Shown: positions 1 to 8,587, counted from the stretch's first letter. The stretch is DNA of 64,000 bases from Bacillota bacterium (GCA_023409435.1 JAEYHP010000081.1:14792-78791), one strand, 5' to 3'. Translations and numbers: made by a program. The notes: generated by a model from the sequence alone, not told the origin.

Positions 1-770
1 TCTCCACCAACCGCAACAAGGAATTCCGCAACCGCTACCGCAACGCGGACGTCCTGATGGTGGACGATATTCAGTTTATCGCGCGCAAAGAGGGTGTGCA
101 GGAGGAGTTCTTCCATACCTTCAACGCGCTCCATACCGCCAACAAGCAGATCGTGATCTCCTCGGATAAACCTCCACGCGAAATCGCGCAGCTGGAAGAG
201 CGCTTAAGGTCCCGCTTCGAATGGGGCCTCATTGCGGACATCCAGCCGCCGGACCTTGAAACGCGCATCGCGATTTTAAAGCGCCGCGCCGAAGAGGAAA
301 AAATGCATGTGCCGGACAGCGTATTGGAATATATCGCTGAGCGCGTGCAGTCTAACATCCGCGAGCTTGAAGGTTTATTGACCCGCGTCATCGCCTACGC
401 GCAGTTTAACCGCATGGTGCTGGACATGCACGTCGCCGCCACCGCATTAAAGGACATGCTTCCTAATGACGCTCCGCGCATTTTGACGCCCTCTCTCATT
501 CAGGAAACCGTGGCCGCTTATTACGGCCTGCCCGTAGAGTCGTTCTCCGCTAAGCGCAGGGATCAGGAAGTCGCCTTCCCGCGTCAGGTCGCCATGTACC
601 TGTCCCGCTGCATGACCGACTGGAGCTTGCCCAAGATCGGCGACGCGTTCGGCGGGCGCAACCATACCACCGTCATGCATGCACATGAAAAAATAACCGA
701 GCAAATAAAGAGCGACCCCACTCTTTCCGCTACCATCGCGGATTTGAAAAAACGGTTGATTTCGAACTGA
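1..770 (+). CDS. dnaA: Chromosomal replication initiator DnaA, C-terminal part (5' end outside window)
   Basis: DnaA is the AAA+ ATPase that binds 9-bp DnaA boxes and opens the origin. The frame is open from base 3, so the gene starts upstream of the window. About 255 residues are visible. The Walker B stretch VLMVDDIQF lies at the start, followed by the QEEFFHTFNAL sensor region, the AAA+ lid, and domain IV. Domain IV ends with the DnaA signature GGRNHTTVMHAHEKI, which contacts the box bases. The stop is at 768-770. Its place directly before an intergenic region with DnaA boxes and dnaN is the standard bacterial origin layout. The identification is secure; only the N-terminal domains I-II and Walker A are missing because of the window edge. 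Confidence 0.98.
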   Translation, partial: STNRNKEFRNRYRNADVLMVDDIQFIARKEGVQEEFFHTFNALHTANKQIVISSDKPPREIAQLEERLRSRFEWGLIADIQPPDLETRIAILKRRAEEEKMHVPDSVLEYIAERVQSNIRELEGLLTRVIAYAQFNRMVLDMHVAATALKDMLPNDAPRILTPSLIQETVAAYYGLPVESFSAKRRDQEVAFPRQVAMYLSRCMTDWSLPKIGDAFGGRNHTTVMHAHEKITEQIKSDPTLSATIADLKKRLISN

Positions 771-1574
771 GGCTACGGGGATACGTTTCTTTTCTTTCCA
801 CGAAAGATCGGTCGTGCAGCCCTTTAGGCTGCACATCAATCCTTGAAAGATACCCGAATGTACCATTCGGGTGCAAGTAGCAACAGAAAGCGGACATATA
901 TCATATCTATAATTTATTATATCTGCTGTTGATATAGGTATATAAGACGATGGGATTCCAAAGGGACGTTGTCCCTTTGGCGGAGGTTTGGAGGCAGAGC
1001 CTCCATCGTTCCTATCCTTTTTATTAATTTTTTACGCAATTTTCTCTTTTCCGACATGATTCTTACCGATTATTACTTTGAGGTTTTTACTAAGAACCTT
1101 TATAATGATATACAGCGTTGCATATCCACAATCTGTGCACGGGGGATGTGCAAAAAATGTGCCCAGTGTGTACTGTGTGCATGCTGTGTACATCCGGACA
1201 AGTTATGCATAGCCGTTGCACAAGAAAGCGCACAGGGGATTCTTTTGATTTTGTCTCGCCGCGGACAGGTTATGCACACAATGCAGAGCCCCTACTACTA
1301 CGGCTACTACACTCCTATATGATTGAGAGGGGTATGCCCGCGCACGGCTGTGCACAACATTGAGCCTGTGCATAGGCACGGCGAAGATTGCATACGCTTT
1401 TCATCGGCGGCAGCGCAAAATACGAGCAACATTCCGTGCCCTAAATAGTAATTTTCCTTTTTATACTTATATGGTATAAATTAGAATATTATAAGTCATG
1501 TTTCGTATATGGAGCGCTTGTTGATAACAAAGCGGGAATTATATTGCTTACTTACCTTCAGGAGGATATAACGG
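771..1574. other. dnaA-dnaN intergenic region, probable replication origin (oriC)
   Basis: This gap of about 800 bases has no credible gene. It contains one exact TTATNCACA DnaA box (TTATGCACA at 1270-1278) and several near matches: ATATCCACA at 1122-1130, TTTTGCACA on the minus strand at 1147-1155, TTATGCATA at 1203-1211, TTGTGCACA on the minus strand at 1349-1357 and CTATGCACA on the minus strand at 1367-1375. AT-rich stretches flank this box region at about 893-945 and 1441-1500 and could be the unwinding element. A fragment of a dispersed repeat sits at 957-1010. The origin role is inferred from gene order and box content; replication-strand base skew would test it. Confidence 0.8.
957..1010 (-). 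repeat. Fragment of dispersed intergenic repeat, inverted orientation
   Basis: Read on the minus strand, the words GGAGGCTCTGCCTCCAAACC match the start of the repeats at 2686-2919 and 36411-36550. It also contains the hairpin CCAAAGGGACGTTGTCCCTTTGG, whose arms recur in the element at 38575-38687. It lies inside the dnaA-dnaN gap. Confidence 0.55.
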
Positions 1575-2675
1575 ATGAAACTGTTGATGGACGTCAAAAC
1601 ATTGAACGCGGGGATAGCGACGGTTGTGAAATCGCTTTCTTCTAGGCCCGCCATACCGGTACTCGAGGGCATTTACCTCTCAGCTACTTCCGAAGGGCTG
1701 TTATTGAGGTGCTCGGATCTTTCCTTGCAGATTGAAAGCATCGTGGCCGCTACGGTGGAAGAAGAAGGTACCACTGTGGTGCCCGGGCGCCTGTTTGCGG
1801 AAATCTGCCGCAAGCTTCCGGAAGAGACGGTGGATATCCGTTTGGACGGGCATACGCTTTTGTTAAAATCCGGGCGCGCGCGCACCACGCTGCAGTGCAT
1901 GGACGCGAAAGATTACCCGGATATGGCATTAACCGGAAAAGCACAGATATTGCATATCCCGCAGGTCGCCTTAAAGGATATGATAAGGCAGACGGTGTTT
2001 GCGACTGCGCAGGAGGAAAGCAAGCCCATATTGACGGGCGTATTATGCGAGCTTTCCGGCAGCGAGCTGACTACGGTGGCGCTGGATGGCTTCCGGCTTG
2101 CATTACGGCGTTTTTCCCTGGGCCAGAGCTTTGAAAATAGGGAAGCGGTGGTGCCGAATAAATCATTCGTGGAAATATCCAGGACGCTTCTGGATACCGA
2201 TGAAAACGTGGAGGTTCAGTTCTCACCCACGCATCTGTTAATCGATATGGGGCATACGCGCATCATCAGCAGGCTGCTTGACGGCGATTTTATCCGCTAC
2301 AAGAGCATTCTCCCGCAGGAGCATGTCACGCGCGTGCGCGTGAATAGAAATGAATTATTGGAAAGCATTGACCGCGCCATATTGATGGCGCGCGAAGGCA
2401 ACAACAACTTGGTGCGTTTCTCAATTTCGGAGGATTCTCTGAAGCTATTTGCCAACAGCGCCATGGGCCGCATCGATGAGGAAATCACCATCCACTTGAA
2501 CGGAGATCCCATTGAAATAGCGTTCAACGCGCGGTATTTCTGCGATGTTTTAAAGGTGCTTTCCGATGAGGAAGTGTTCCTGGATATGAACAACAACGTC
2601 AGCCCCTGCGTGGTACGGCCTATTCAGGGCGACGCATATTATTACCTGATACTGCCCGTGCGCATTTTTGCGTAA
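1575..2675 (+). CDS. dnaN: DNA polymerase III subunit beta (sliding clamp)
   Basis: The 366-residue protein has the length and three-fold repeated domain plan of the beta clamp, the ring that tethers polymerase III to DNA and recruits other replication proteins. Recognisable stretches include the N-terminal start MKLLMDVKTLNAGI, the inter-domain EESKPILTGVLCE segment, and the C-terminal tail ending in YYLILPVRIFA, matching the family's (M/V)P(V/M)R ending. A strong ribosome site AGGAGG lies 8 bases before the ATG. It follows dnaA across the origin, as usual. Unusually, recF and gyrB do not follow; the next gene is a convergent abrB. Confidence 0.98.
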   Translation: MKLLMDVKTLNAGIATVVKSLSSRPAIPVLEGIYLSATSEGLLLRCSDLSLQIESIVAATVEEEGTTVVPGRLFAEICRKLPEETVDIRLDGHTLLLKSGRARTTLQCMDAKDYPDMALTGKAQILHIPQVALKDMIRQTVFATAQEESKPILTGVLCELSGSELTTVALDGFRLALRRFSLGQSFENREAVVPNKSFVEISRTLLDTDENVEVQFSPTHLLIDMGHTRIISRLLDGDFIRYKSILPQEHVTRVRVNRNELLESIDRAILMAREGNNNLVRFSISEDSLKLFANSAMGRIDEEITIHLNGDPIEIAFNARYFCDVLKVLSDEEVFLDMNNNVSPCVVRPIQGDAYYYLILPVRIFA

Positions 2676-2685
2676 AAGGTAAGAA

Positions 2686-2919
2686 GTACGTTGGAGGCTC
2701 TGGTCCCACAGTTCGCAATGGTCGCATTTTTATGCTCCCTTGCTCACTGGGACTATGCCGCGCTTCTTCCGCCACAGGCGGCGCTTGGCTACGTCCCCCC
2801 AAACCTCCGCTTAGGGCCGTAACAGAGGTGCCCAGGGTTCTAAAGCCGATTCACAGGATCGGTTTTTGCCTTTTAGGCAACGAACCCGCTTCCCTGCGGG
2901 AAGCCCCTAAGGACCCATT
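2686..2919 (+). repeat. Dispersed intergenic repeat, long copy
   Basis: From the GTACGTTGGAGG start to the CCCCTAAGGACCCATT end, this segment matches 36411-36550 almost word for word, apart from an extra stretch of about 100 bases near 2710-2795 that is absent from the other copy. Shared pieces include CCAAACCTCCG, TTAGGGCCGTAA, a CCGATTCA..GGATCGG hairpin with a T-run, and GCGGGAAGCCCCTAA. It lies just after dnaN. No protein is encoded convincingly. Its repeated hairpins suggest a transcribed or terminator-like element. Confidence 0.75.
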
Positions 2920-2957
2920 CTCTTAATAAACAAACGAAATCCGTTCTTTGCGCATGA

Positions 2958-2998
2958 ACAAAAGCCTTCGCGTCATATGCTGATGCGAAGGCTTTTGT
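2958..2998. terminator. Bidirectional terminator between dnaN and abrB
   Basis: Two perfect 14-base arms, ACAAAAGCCTTCGC and GCGAAGGCTTTTGT, enclose a 13-base loop. The arms end in T-rich (or A-rich on the other strand) runs, so the hairpin can end transcription from both convergent genes. Confidence 0.85.
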
Positions 2999-3043
2999 AT
3001 GCCGTCAAACAAATTCCCGCGGCTACAGCGGGGAGGATGTGTC

Positions 3044-3289
3044 TTACTCTACGGTCTTGAGCTTATCCAGGCATTCATGGCAAATGTTTTTGCCCTGGAA
3101 GCTTACGAGGTCATTCGCGTTATCGCAGAAAAAACAAGCAGGATGATACTTTTTCAGGATGATGGTCTCTTTGTCTACGAAGATTTCAATGGAGTCCTTG
3201 ATGTCGATGCCCAGAGTCCTGCGGAGTTCGATCGGGATGACTACCCGACCGAGAGTATCCATTTTTCGAACGATGCCCGTAGATTTCAT
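3044..3289 (-). CDS. abrB: AbrB-family transition-state regulator with zinc-ribbon-like tail
   Basis: The 81-residue protein begins MKSTGIVRKMDTLGRVVIP and continues IELRRTLGI, nearly identical to the swapped-hairpin DNA-binding domain of Bacillus AbrB, a regulator of the shift to stationary phase and sporulation. Unlike Bacillus AbrB, the C-terminal part carries two cysteine pairs, CFFC and CHEC, that could bind a metal ion. The start at 3289 is chosen because a GAGAGGAT ribosome site precedes it and the family start is conserved; the open frame runs further upstream without support. The gene converges on dnaN and lies divergent from spmA. Family is secure; targets are not visible. Confidence 0.92.
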   Translation of the reverse strand: MKSTGIVRKMDTLGRVVIPIELRRTLGIDIKDSIEIFVDKETIILKKYHPACFFCDNANDLVSFQGKNICHECLDKLKTVE

Positions 3290-3455
3290 GTTGTAATCCT
3301 CTCTATCAGTTAAATTAATGAGAGGCAGGCTGAACCTCCCACATATTATCAATAATACACATAATCCGTGCAAACAGTCAATATAATTGTCAATAAGATT
3401 ACGGCATATATGTAAACAATGTCGATTTTTGCAAAATAAAGTGGAGGTGGGCGCT

Positions 3456-4022
3456 ATGATGAGCTGGATCTGGTGCATCCTTTTTGCCGTCGGCGCGGTT
3501 TGGACCACGATGCGCCTGGGCGGGGATGCAGCGATTTCGGCCATGCTTACAGGCGCGCAGGAAAGCGTTACGCTTTGTTTTTCGCTTGCCGGCTCCTACC
3601 TGCTCTGGATGGGGTTATTGGGGGTTGCGGAACGCGCGGGGCTCATTAAGTCTTTAAGCCGTGCGCTCAAAAAGCCCTGTGAAAAATTGTTCCCGGGGGC
3701 GGGAGAGGCGACGGGAGCCATCACGCTCAATGTGGCGGCAAACATACTGGGCATGGGCAACGCGGCAACGCCGTTCGGCCTTGAGGCCATGCGCATCATG
3801 CAAAAGGAAAACCCGTATAAGCGCCGGGCGACAGACGCCATGTGCGTGTTCCTTGCCATCAACGCCTCAGCCCTCGAGGTACTGCCCACCACTATGATCG
3901 GCATGCGGGCTTCCTATGGCTCGCTGCAGCCGGGCGCGATATTGCTGCCCACGTTTATTTCCTCTACGTTTGCGACGCTTGTTACGGCCGTACTGTGTAT
4001 TTTTCTGGTGAGGCGCAGATGA
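3456..4022 (+). CDS. spmA: Spore maturation protein A
   Basis: The 188-residue hydrophobic protein is a membrane protein of the nucleoside-recognition/Gate fold type. In Bacillus, SpmA and SpmB are needed for full dehydration of the spore core. It shows the characteristic GEATGAITLNVAANILGMGN segment around residues 77-97 and several membrane spans. The start at 3456 (MMSWIW) is preferred over the longer frame because a GGAGGTGG ribosome site sits 8 bases upstream. Its stop overlaps the spmB start in an ATGA arrangement, so the two are translationally coupled. The partner gene directly downstream makes the call firm. Confidence 0.95.
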   Translation: MMSWIWCILFAVGAVWTTMRLGGDAAISAMLTGAQESVTLCFSLAGSYLLWMGLLGVAERAGLIKSLSRALKKPCEKLFPGAGEATGAITLNVAANILGMGNAATPFGLEAMRIMQKENPYKRRATDAMCVFLAINASALEVLPTTMIGMRASYGSLQPGAILLPTFISSTFATLVTAVLCIFLVRRR

Positions 4023-4534
4023 TGGCAGCAATTATCCCGCTGCTGGCGGTGGCGGTAGTCATTTACGCGCTGTTTAAAAAGGTGAATGTATACGACGCAT
4101 TTGTAAAAGGCGCCATCCAGGGTCTGCCGGTGCTCTACCGCGTGCTCCCCTATATGGCGGCCATGCTCATCTGCATCCGCCTGCTGCGGGAAAGCGGCGC
4201 GATGGACGCATTAACAAATTTGCTTGCGGGCCCCATGCAGGCAATTGGATTTCCGCCGGAGCTTGTGCCGATGTCTCTGCTGCGCCCGCTTTCGGGCAGC
4301 GGGTCCATGGCGCTGGTGGCGGACATATTCAAGAATTTTGGCACGGATTCGCTGCTTGGGCTGATGGCGTCCACCATGATGGGCTCCACAGAGACCATAT
4401 TCTATACCCTGGCGCTGTATTTTGGCTCCGTGGGGATACAGGAAACGCGCTTTACATTGCCCGTAGCCCTTGTAGCTACCCTGTTGTCCACCATTGGCAG
4501 CGTGGTTGTCTGCAACTGGCTGTTCTCAAAATGA
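4019..4534 (+). CDS. spmB: Spore maturation protein B
   Basis: The 171-residue protein is the second half of the SpmA/SpmB membrane pair. Recognisable family stretches include LLRPLSGSGSM and MGSTETIFYTLALYFGSVGI. The start codon overlaps the stop of spmA by four bases (4019-4022), which explains the absence of a separate spacer and ribosome site. A longer open frame begins at 3842 but lies inside spmA and is not supported. Presence of this pair indicates a lineage that forms spores or keeps sporulation genes. Confidence 0.95.
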   Translation: MMAAIIPLLAVAVVIYALFKKVNVYDAFVKGAIQGLPVLYRVLPYMAAMLICIRLLRESGAMDALTNLLAGPMQAIGFPPELVPMSLLRPLSGSGSMALVADIFKNFGTDSLLGLMASTMMGSTETIFYTLALYFGSVGIQETRFTLPVALVATLLSTIGSVVVCNWLFSK

Positions 4535-4650
4535 AAGTATGAAAGAATTGGAATACAGGCGAATCGCAGCGGATCGTGGCGGGTCGATTCCTTTTCATAG
4601 GGAATCGTGCTATACTATTTCTCGTATCTTACGGAATTGAAGGAGCATAC

Positions 4651-5370
4651 ATGCACGTTTCAGCTTATCCCTTTCCCGGTGCGCTTATGGAAAAACAGTA
4701 TCACAACCGGACCGTTATCGTAGTGGACGTTCTGAGGGCAACAACATGTATGGTGGAAGCGCTCCAGAATGGCGCAAATCAGGTCATCCCTGCGCGCGAT
4801 CCAGGGGAAGCGATGGCATTTGCCGGGCACCTGGGCAGAAAGGAAAGCCTTTTAACCGGCGAGCGCGGAGGCCTTAGGATGCCGGATTTTGATTTGGGCA
4901 ATTCTCCTTTGGAATTCAGCGCGCAGGTAGTCAAAAATAAAGCGGTGGTGATTTCCACCACCAACGGCACCGCAGCCATTCACGCGGCGCGCAACGCCGC
5001 CAGGCTCTATATCGGCTGCATGCGCAACCGAACCGCGGTCGCCCGCGCGGCGGCAAAGGATGGGCAGGATATTACTGTGCTTTGTGCGGGAACGGAAGGT
5101 GAGTGTTCCGCGGACGATATGGTGGCCGCGGGCGCGATTTTGCACGCGATTTTGGGTGAGGTGGAGAACGACCTTACGTTCAATGATTTTGCGCGCGTCT
5201 GTATGCTGACGTATACAGCCTGGAAAAAGGGAGAGGCGGATCTGACCGTCACCACCCATTACAGCAGGCTAAAGGATTTAGGTTTTGACGCGGACCTCAC
5301 GTTCTGTTTTGAGGAAGATCAGACCGGCGTCGTGCCCCGGTACGAAAACGGAAGCATCCGGGCGGTATAA
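4651..5370 (+). CDS. comB: 2-phosphosulfolactate phosphatase family protein (ComB)
   Basis: The 239-residue protein contains the ComB signature VIVVDVLRATTCM near the N-terminus, and VISTTNGTAAI and CAGTEGECSADD in the middle, residues typical of magnesium-dependent 2-phosphosulfolactate phosphatase. The founding enzyme acts in coenzyme M synthesis in methanogens. Homologs are common in Bacillota that do not make coenzyme M, so the real substrate here is uncertain. The ATG at 4651 follows a GAAGGAG ribosome site; the upstream open frame extension is rejected. A strong terminator follows at 5376. Confidence 0.85.
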   Translation: MHVSAYPFPGALMEKQYHNRTVIVVDVLRATTCMVEALQNGANQVIPARDPGEAMAFAGHLGRKESLLTGERGGLRMPDFDLGNSPLEFSAQVVKNKAVVISTTNGTAAIHAARNAARLYIGCMRNRTAVARAAAKDGQDITVLCAGTEGECSADDMVAAGAILHAILGEVENDLTFNDFARVCMLTYTAWKKGEADLTVTTHYSRLKDLGFDADLTFCFEEDQTGVVPRYENGSIRAV

Positions 5371-5375
5371 GTATG

Positions 5376-5416
5376 CCGCTGAAAAAGTCCCACAGGACTT
5401 TTTCGGCGGGTTTTTT
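5376..5416 (+). terminator. Intrinsic terminator after comB
   Basis: The arms CCGC-T-GAAAAAGTCC and GGACTTTTTC-G-GCGG form a long stem with one mismatch, followed by six T residues. It ends the comB transcript. Confidence 0.85.
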
Positions 5417-5558
5417 AACGTTGAGGCCCTCACTTTTTAAGTGAAAGCCTCTTTCTACTTTTATTGTATCATGTAAATTTATGTAAAACAAGAATGTTAT
5501 TTTCTCTTTGCAGGTGCTATGCTTGCTTAGTGCCTATAAAACGCAAGGAGGAAACGCC

Positions 5559-6182
5559 ATGATGCCTGCGGAATGCTACAACCAATTGCTTGCGCAAAAA
5601 CTGATCGAGGAATTCAAAAAGCGGAACATGGAGGGGTATTTTTGCAAGACAAAGGCCGACGCCCTGAATAAGCTGGTTGAATTGATCCCCCAAAATTCGG
5701 TTGTTTCTTACGGCGGCTCCATGACCCTGAAGGAAATCGGAATAAGCGAGGCGCTTCATAACGGCGACTATCGGTTTTTAGACCCGAACGCCGTTTCCGG
5801 GGCGAAAGAAAAAGATAGAATAGCGCATGAGGCGCTGGGCGCGGACTATTACCTCATGAGCTCGAACGCCATTGCCATGACGGGCGAGCTTGTGAACGCG
5901 GACGGGTACGGCAACCGCGTGGGCGCTCTCATTTTCGGGCCGAAGCATGTCATACTGGTTGCGGGCATGAATAAGGTGGCACCCACGCTGGATGACGCCA
6001 TACGGCGCGTAAAAACGGAGGCGGCGCGAAAATGCCTGACGCTGTTCAAACAGGACTATTCCTCGTTTGACGAGCTTGCTAAGATCGCGGAAGCGAGCAT
6101 AAGCCAACTGGTGATTACCAGCATGACCACCGTGAAGGGGCGCATTGCGATTATTCTGGTGGATGAAACTTTGGGGATGTAA
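5559..6182 (+). CDS. LUD-domain protein (LutC/YkgG, DUF162 type)
   Basis: The 207-residue protein matches the short stand-alone LUD-domain proteins found in anaerobic Bacillota. Visible family words are VVSYGGSMTLKEIG, YYLMSSNAIAMTGELVNADG and VGALIFGPKHVILVAGMNK. LutC is part of the L-lactate oxidation system in Bacillus. Here no lutA or lutB lies nearby, so a lactate role is not supported and the biochemical function remains unknown. The start at 5559 has the ribosome site AAGGAGGAAA 6 bases upstream. A weak hairpin lies between this gene and the convergent phosphodiesterase gene. Confidence 0.82.
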   Translation: MMPAECYNQLLAQKLIEEFKKRNMEGYFCKTKADALNKLVELIPQNSVVSYGGSMTLKEIGISEALHNGDYRFLDPNAVSGAKEKDRIAHEALGADYYLMSSNAIAMTGELVNADGYGNRVGALIFGPKHVILVAGMNKVAPTLDDAIRRVKTEAARKCLTLFKQDYSSFDELAKIAEASISQLVITSMTTVKGRIAIILVDETLGM

Positions 6183-6201
6183 GTACGAATTAAATAAAAA
6201 A

Positions 6202-6229
6202 GGGCTGCCACAAATGTGACAGTCTTTCA
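6202..6229. terminator. Short hairpin between convergent genes
   Basis: GGCTGCCAC and GTGACAGTC pair with wobbles around an AAAT loop, with A-rich and T-rich flanks. It is a plausible weak bidirectional terminator. Confidence 0.5.
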
Positions 6230-6258
6230 TTTATGACATGTCGATTTCGCCAATTAAA

Positions 6259-6741
6259 CTACGCCCGTGCGTCCAGTATCCGGCAATCATAGCCGGAAGA
6301 AGTAAACGTGATGCGCCCGTATGTGGGCTTTGTTCTGCCGCGGCCATACATGTTGCAGGAGCCAGGGTTAAAGAGCGTATAGCCCTGCTCCTCCTCGTTG
6401 AGCGGCACATGCGTGTGGCCAAAGAGCACGATATCCGCGTTGACGGAGCGCCCCTTGAGGTAAATGGTATTGAGGCCGTTTTTAACGTTGTAGAGGTGCC
6501 CGTGCGTCATATACAGGCAGCGGCCCTGTACCTTTAGTACCTGCTCCGTATCGCCGGAGCCAAAAAAATCCGTGTTGCCCATTACAAAATGCATGGGGAT
6601 GTAGGGGTAACGGTCCCTTAAAGTGAGCGCGTCTCCGTAATGGTCCCCCAAGTGCAGCACCATCTGCGGCTGTTCGTGCAGGATGACGTCGGCCATGGTT
6701 TCGGTATCGGTATGAGAATCCGAAAATACAAGCACTTTCAT
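6259..6741 (-). CDS. YfcE/MJ0936-type metallophosphoesterase
   Basis: The 160-residue protein is a calcineurin-like phosphodiesterase. The metal-binding motifs are visible in order: FSDSHTD near residues 6-12, HLGDHYGD near 34-41, VMGNTD near 58-63, THGHLY near 82-87 and FGHTHVP near 112-118, ending with LFNPGSCNMYGRG. These supply the two-metal centre that hydrolyses phosphodiesters. The natural substrate is unknown for this family. The start at 6741 follows a GAGGGAA ribosome site; the longer open frame upstream has no such site. Confidence 0.9.
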   Translation of the reverse strand: MKVLVFSDSHTDTETMADVILHEQPQMVLHLGDHYGDALTLRDRYPYIPMHFVMGNTDFFGSGDTEQVLKVQGRCLYMTHGHLYNVKNGLNTIYLKGRSVNADIVLFGHTHVPLNEEEQGYTLFNPGSCNMYGRGRTKPTYGRITFTSSGYDCRILDARA

Positions 6742-6990
6742 AACGTTCCCTCTTTCCCGCGTAATGGCGAAGTACTTCCATATATCGTCATTTTCCGGGA
6801 AATAATTGAGTCTTTTGCCCAAAGTTTTTTTGCTTTTTCCGCCATATATGCGGTATCCACCCATTCTAATGCATCGGAAAAAGGATTTCAATTTTATATT
6901 GTAGCAAAATTGGACATGGCTGTGAATTTTTTATCAAAAATATATGCTATAATAGTTTGCGGAAACAATTCAATGATTTGGCAGGTGCGT

Positions 6991-8043
6991 ATGAAGCGGT
7001 TCTTCAAAATAGCGGCAGTGTTGCTTGCTGCAGTGATTGTTCTTGCAGGGGCGGCGCTTGCGCTGTTCCGGAATGAGGTCAGAAGCCTGTCAACCTTAAA
7101 AAAGCTGGACGATTACGGAATGTTTCAGATGACCTATTACGGGGATTATGGCTTTGACGAGTTTTTACAGGTTGGCGCGGAAAAGGACAGCGATATTGAG
7201 GCGTTCGTCACCAGACGGCTGCTAAAGGGCATCCCCATCGATCTGGGCGTAGCGGGGGGTGGTTGTACCGCCTTTGTTACGTCCAATGAAAAAGGGGAAG
7301 TGATTTACGGAAGAAACTTTGACTTCTCCTATTCGCCTTCACTGCAGGTTTTTACAAAACCCGATTATGGATATGCGTCGGTTTCTACAGTAAATCTATC
7401 GTTTGCCGGGTATGAAAAAGACGATTTGCCTGATGGGATAAGCATTCAAAGCTTTCTCACGCTGGCGGCGCCATATTTGCCGTTTGACGGAATGAATGAA
7501 AAAGGTCTTGTAATCGCGCTGCTGGCCGTGCCGGAAGCGCATTTGGATTTTGATGAAGAAAAAATAACGCTCAACACAACCACCGCCATCCGGCTTGTGC
7601 TGGACCGCGCGGCGACGGTGGAGGAAGCGGTGGAGCTATTAAAAAACTATAACATCTACTTTTCCGGCGACATTACGTGCCATTATTTGATTGCGGACGC
7701 TTCCGGCAAGTCTGTGATTGTGGAGTTCTGGGACGGCGCGCTGCAGACTGTGACAACAGAGGATCCCTACCAGATAGCATCTAACTTCATTGCGTATCAG
7801 GGTCTGAATTTTGGCGAAGGATATACCGAATTTGAACGGTATGACGCGGTGAAGGAAGCGATACAGGCGAATAACGGCGCATTATCTGCAGAGCAGGCGG
7901 TTACTCTGCTAAAGCAAGTCGGCATCCGTGATGGGCAGGAAGACAAGCTGCAATGGTCCGTGGTATATAATCTTTCCACCTTAGAGGGCACGATGTTTGC
8001 CCACCGGAACACGGACAATCTCATTGGTTTTTCGATCTATTGA
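6991..8043 (+). CDS. Membrane-anchored Ntn-type linear amide hydrolase (choloylglycine hydrolase-like)
   Basis: The 350-residue protein starts with a basic residue cluster and one hydrophobic segment (about residues 8-26), so it is probably a signal-anchored exported enzyme. Around residues 89-112 the pattern GGGCTAFVTSN..GEVIYGRNFDF matches the catalytic cysteine and RN(F/M)D motif of the penicillin V acylase/bile salt hydrolase/acid ceramidase group. ITLNTTTAIRLVLDRAATV near residue 190 is also typical. Substrate (a peptide, lipid or bile amide) cannot be read from sequence. An in-frame ATG at 6973 is an alternative start; no strong ribosome site decides. The 3' end overlaps the convergent XRE gene by 7 bases. 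Confidence 0.75.
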   Translation: MKRFFKIAAVLLAAVIVLAGAALALFRNEVRSLSTLKKLDDYGMFQMTYYGDYGFDEFLQVGAEKDSDIEAFVTRRLLKGIPIDLGVAGGGCTAFVTSNEKGEVIYGRNFDFSYSPSLQVFTKPDYGYASVSTVNLSFAGYEKDDLPDGISIQSFLTLAAPYLPFDGMNEKGLVIALLAVPEAHLDFDEEKITLNTTTAIRLVLDRAATVEEAVELLKNYNIYFSGDITCHYLIADASGKSVIVEFWDGALQTVTTEDPYQIASNFIAYQGLNFGEGYTEFERYDAVKEAIQANNGALSAEQAVTLLKQVGIRDGQEDKLQWSVVYNLSTLEGTMFAHRNTDNLIGFSIY

Positions 8044-8267
8044 AAAAGTTCCTCGTAGGCGACATCCAGCACCCTTTTGACGGCGATCAGTTCTTCTGCC
8101 GAGATGTGGCGGATGCCCGCTTCGATTTTTGCCAATGTGCCCCGGGAGATATCGCAGCCGCGGACCTGAAGTTGCGCACAAAGCTGTTCCTGTGTGATGT
8201 TTTTTGCCGTTCGTAATCTGTGGATATTTGCCCCCAGGCGTTTGTCCGCTTTGATATACTGATGCAT
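8037..8267 (-). CDS. Helix-turn-helix XRE-family regulator (module 1)
   Basis: The 76-residue protein is almost entirely a Cro/C1-type helix-turn-helix domain: ITQEQLCAQLQ for the first helices, then ISRGTLAKIEAGIRHIS for recognition helix and turn. It probably dimerises and represses. The start at 8267 has GGGAGAAA 5-6 bases upstream; the longer frame from 8324 lacks one. It lies divergent from a 56-residue protein gene, and the shared intergenic region carries a clear promoter and an inverted repeat. The same arrangement recurs at 13837-14315. Confidence 0.88.
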   Translation of the reverse strand: MHQYIKADKRLGANIHRLRTAKNITQEQLCAQLQVRGCDISRGTLAKIEAGIRHISAEELIAVKRVLDVAYEELFQ

Positions 8268-8323
8268 TTCGTTTCTCCCAAAAATTATAGTATTCAAGGC
8301 TTGAAAATTTTTGGCATAACGCA

Positions 8324-8370
8324 TTGATTATAAAAAAAGCCCATGCTATAATTGCTCCGATAATGGAGCA
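8324..8370 (+). promoter_or_regulatory. Promoter and operator-like palindrome of module 1
   Basis: TTGATT (8324-8329) and TATAAT (8347-8352) are separated by 17 bases. Directly downstream, TGCTCC-N6-GGAGCA (8353-8370) forms an inverted repeat at the expected transcription start. By position it could be the site bound by the divergent XRE regulator. Confidence 0.7.
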
Positions 8371-8383
8371 GGAGGCAATATTT

Positions 8384-8554
8384 ATGGCGGATTATAAGGC
8401 GATGTATCATGCGCTTTTCAACACCATATCGACCACCATCGAAAGCCTCAAAGCCGTTCAGTGCAATATGGAGAACGCGTATATCGATAGTGCGGAGCCT
8501 TCGCTGCATATTGTTCCCGATTCCCACGAGGAAAAAACAAAGCCCGCCGAGTAA
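8384..8554 (+). CDS. Small protein with DYxAMYxAL start, partner of XRE regulator (module 1)
   Basis: The 56-residue protein begins MADYKAMYHALFNTI and has a predicted helical first half and a charged tail ending HEEKTKPAE. It closely resembles the 55-residue protein at 14148-14315 (MSDYNAMYAALLHGL). No known domain was recognised. A very good ribosome site, CAGGAGG, lies 6 bases before the ATG, and a consensus promoter lies upstream. Because it always faces an XRE gene here, it may be that regulator's target or modulator, but no function can be assigned. It has no signal peptide. Confidence 0.8.
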   Translation: MADYKAMYHALFNTISTTIESLKAVQCNMENAYIDSAEPSLHIVPDSHEEKTKPAE

Positions 8555-8587
8555 ACGGCGGGTCGTATGGGTTGCATTTGACTACGG

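Noticed and set aside
969..1363. Open frames of 81-117 codons in the dnaA-dnaN gap
   Set aside because: They have no ribosome site, odd cysteine- and histidine-rich products caused by the TGTGCA-rich DnaA-box sequence, and overlap each other.
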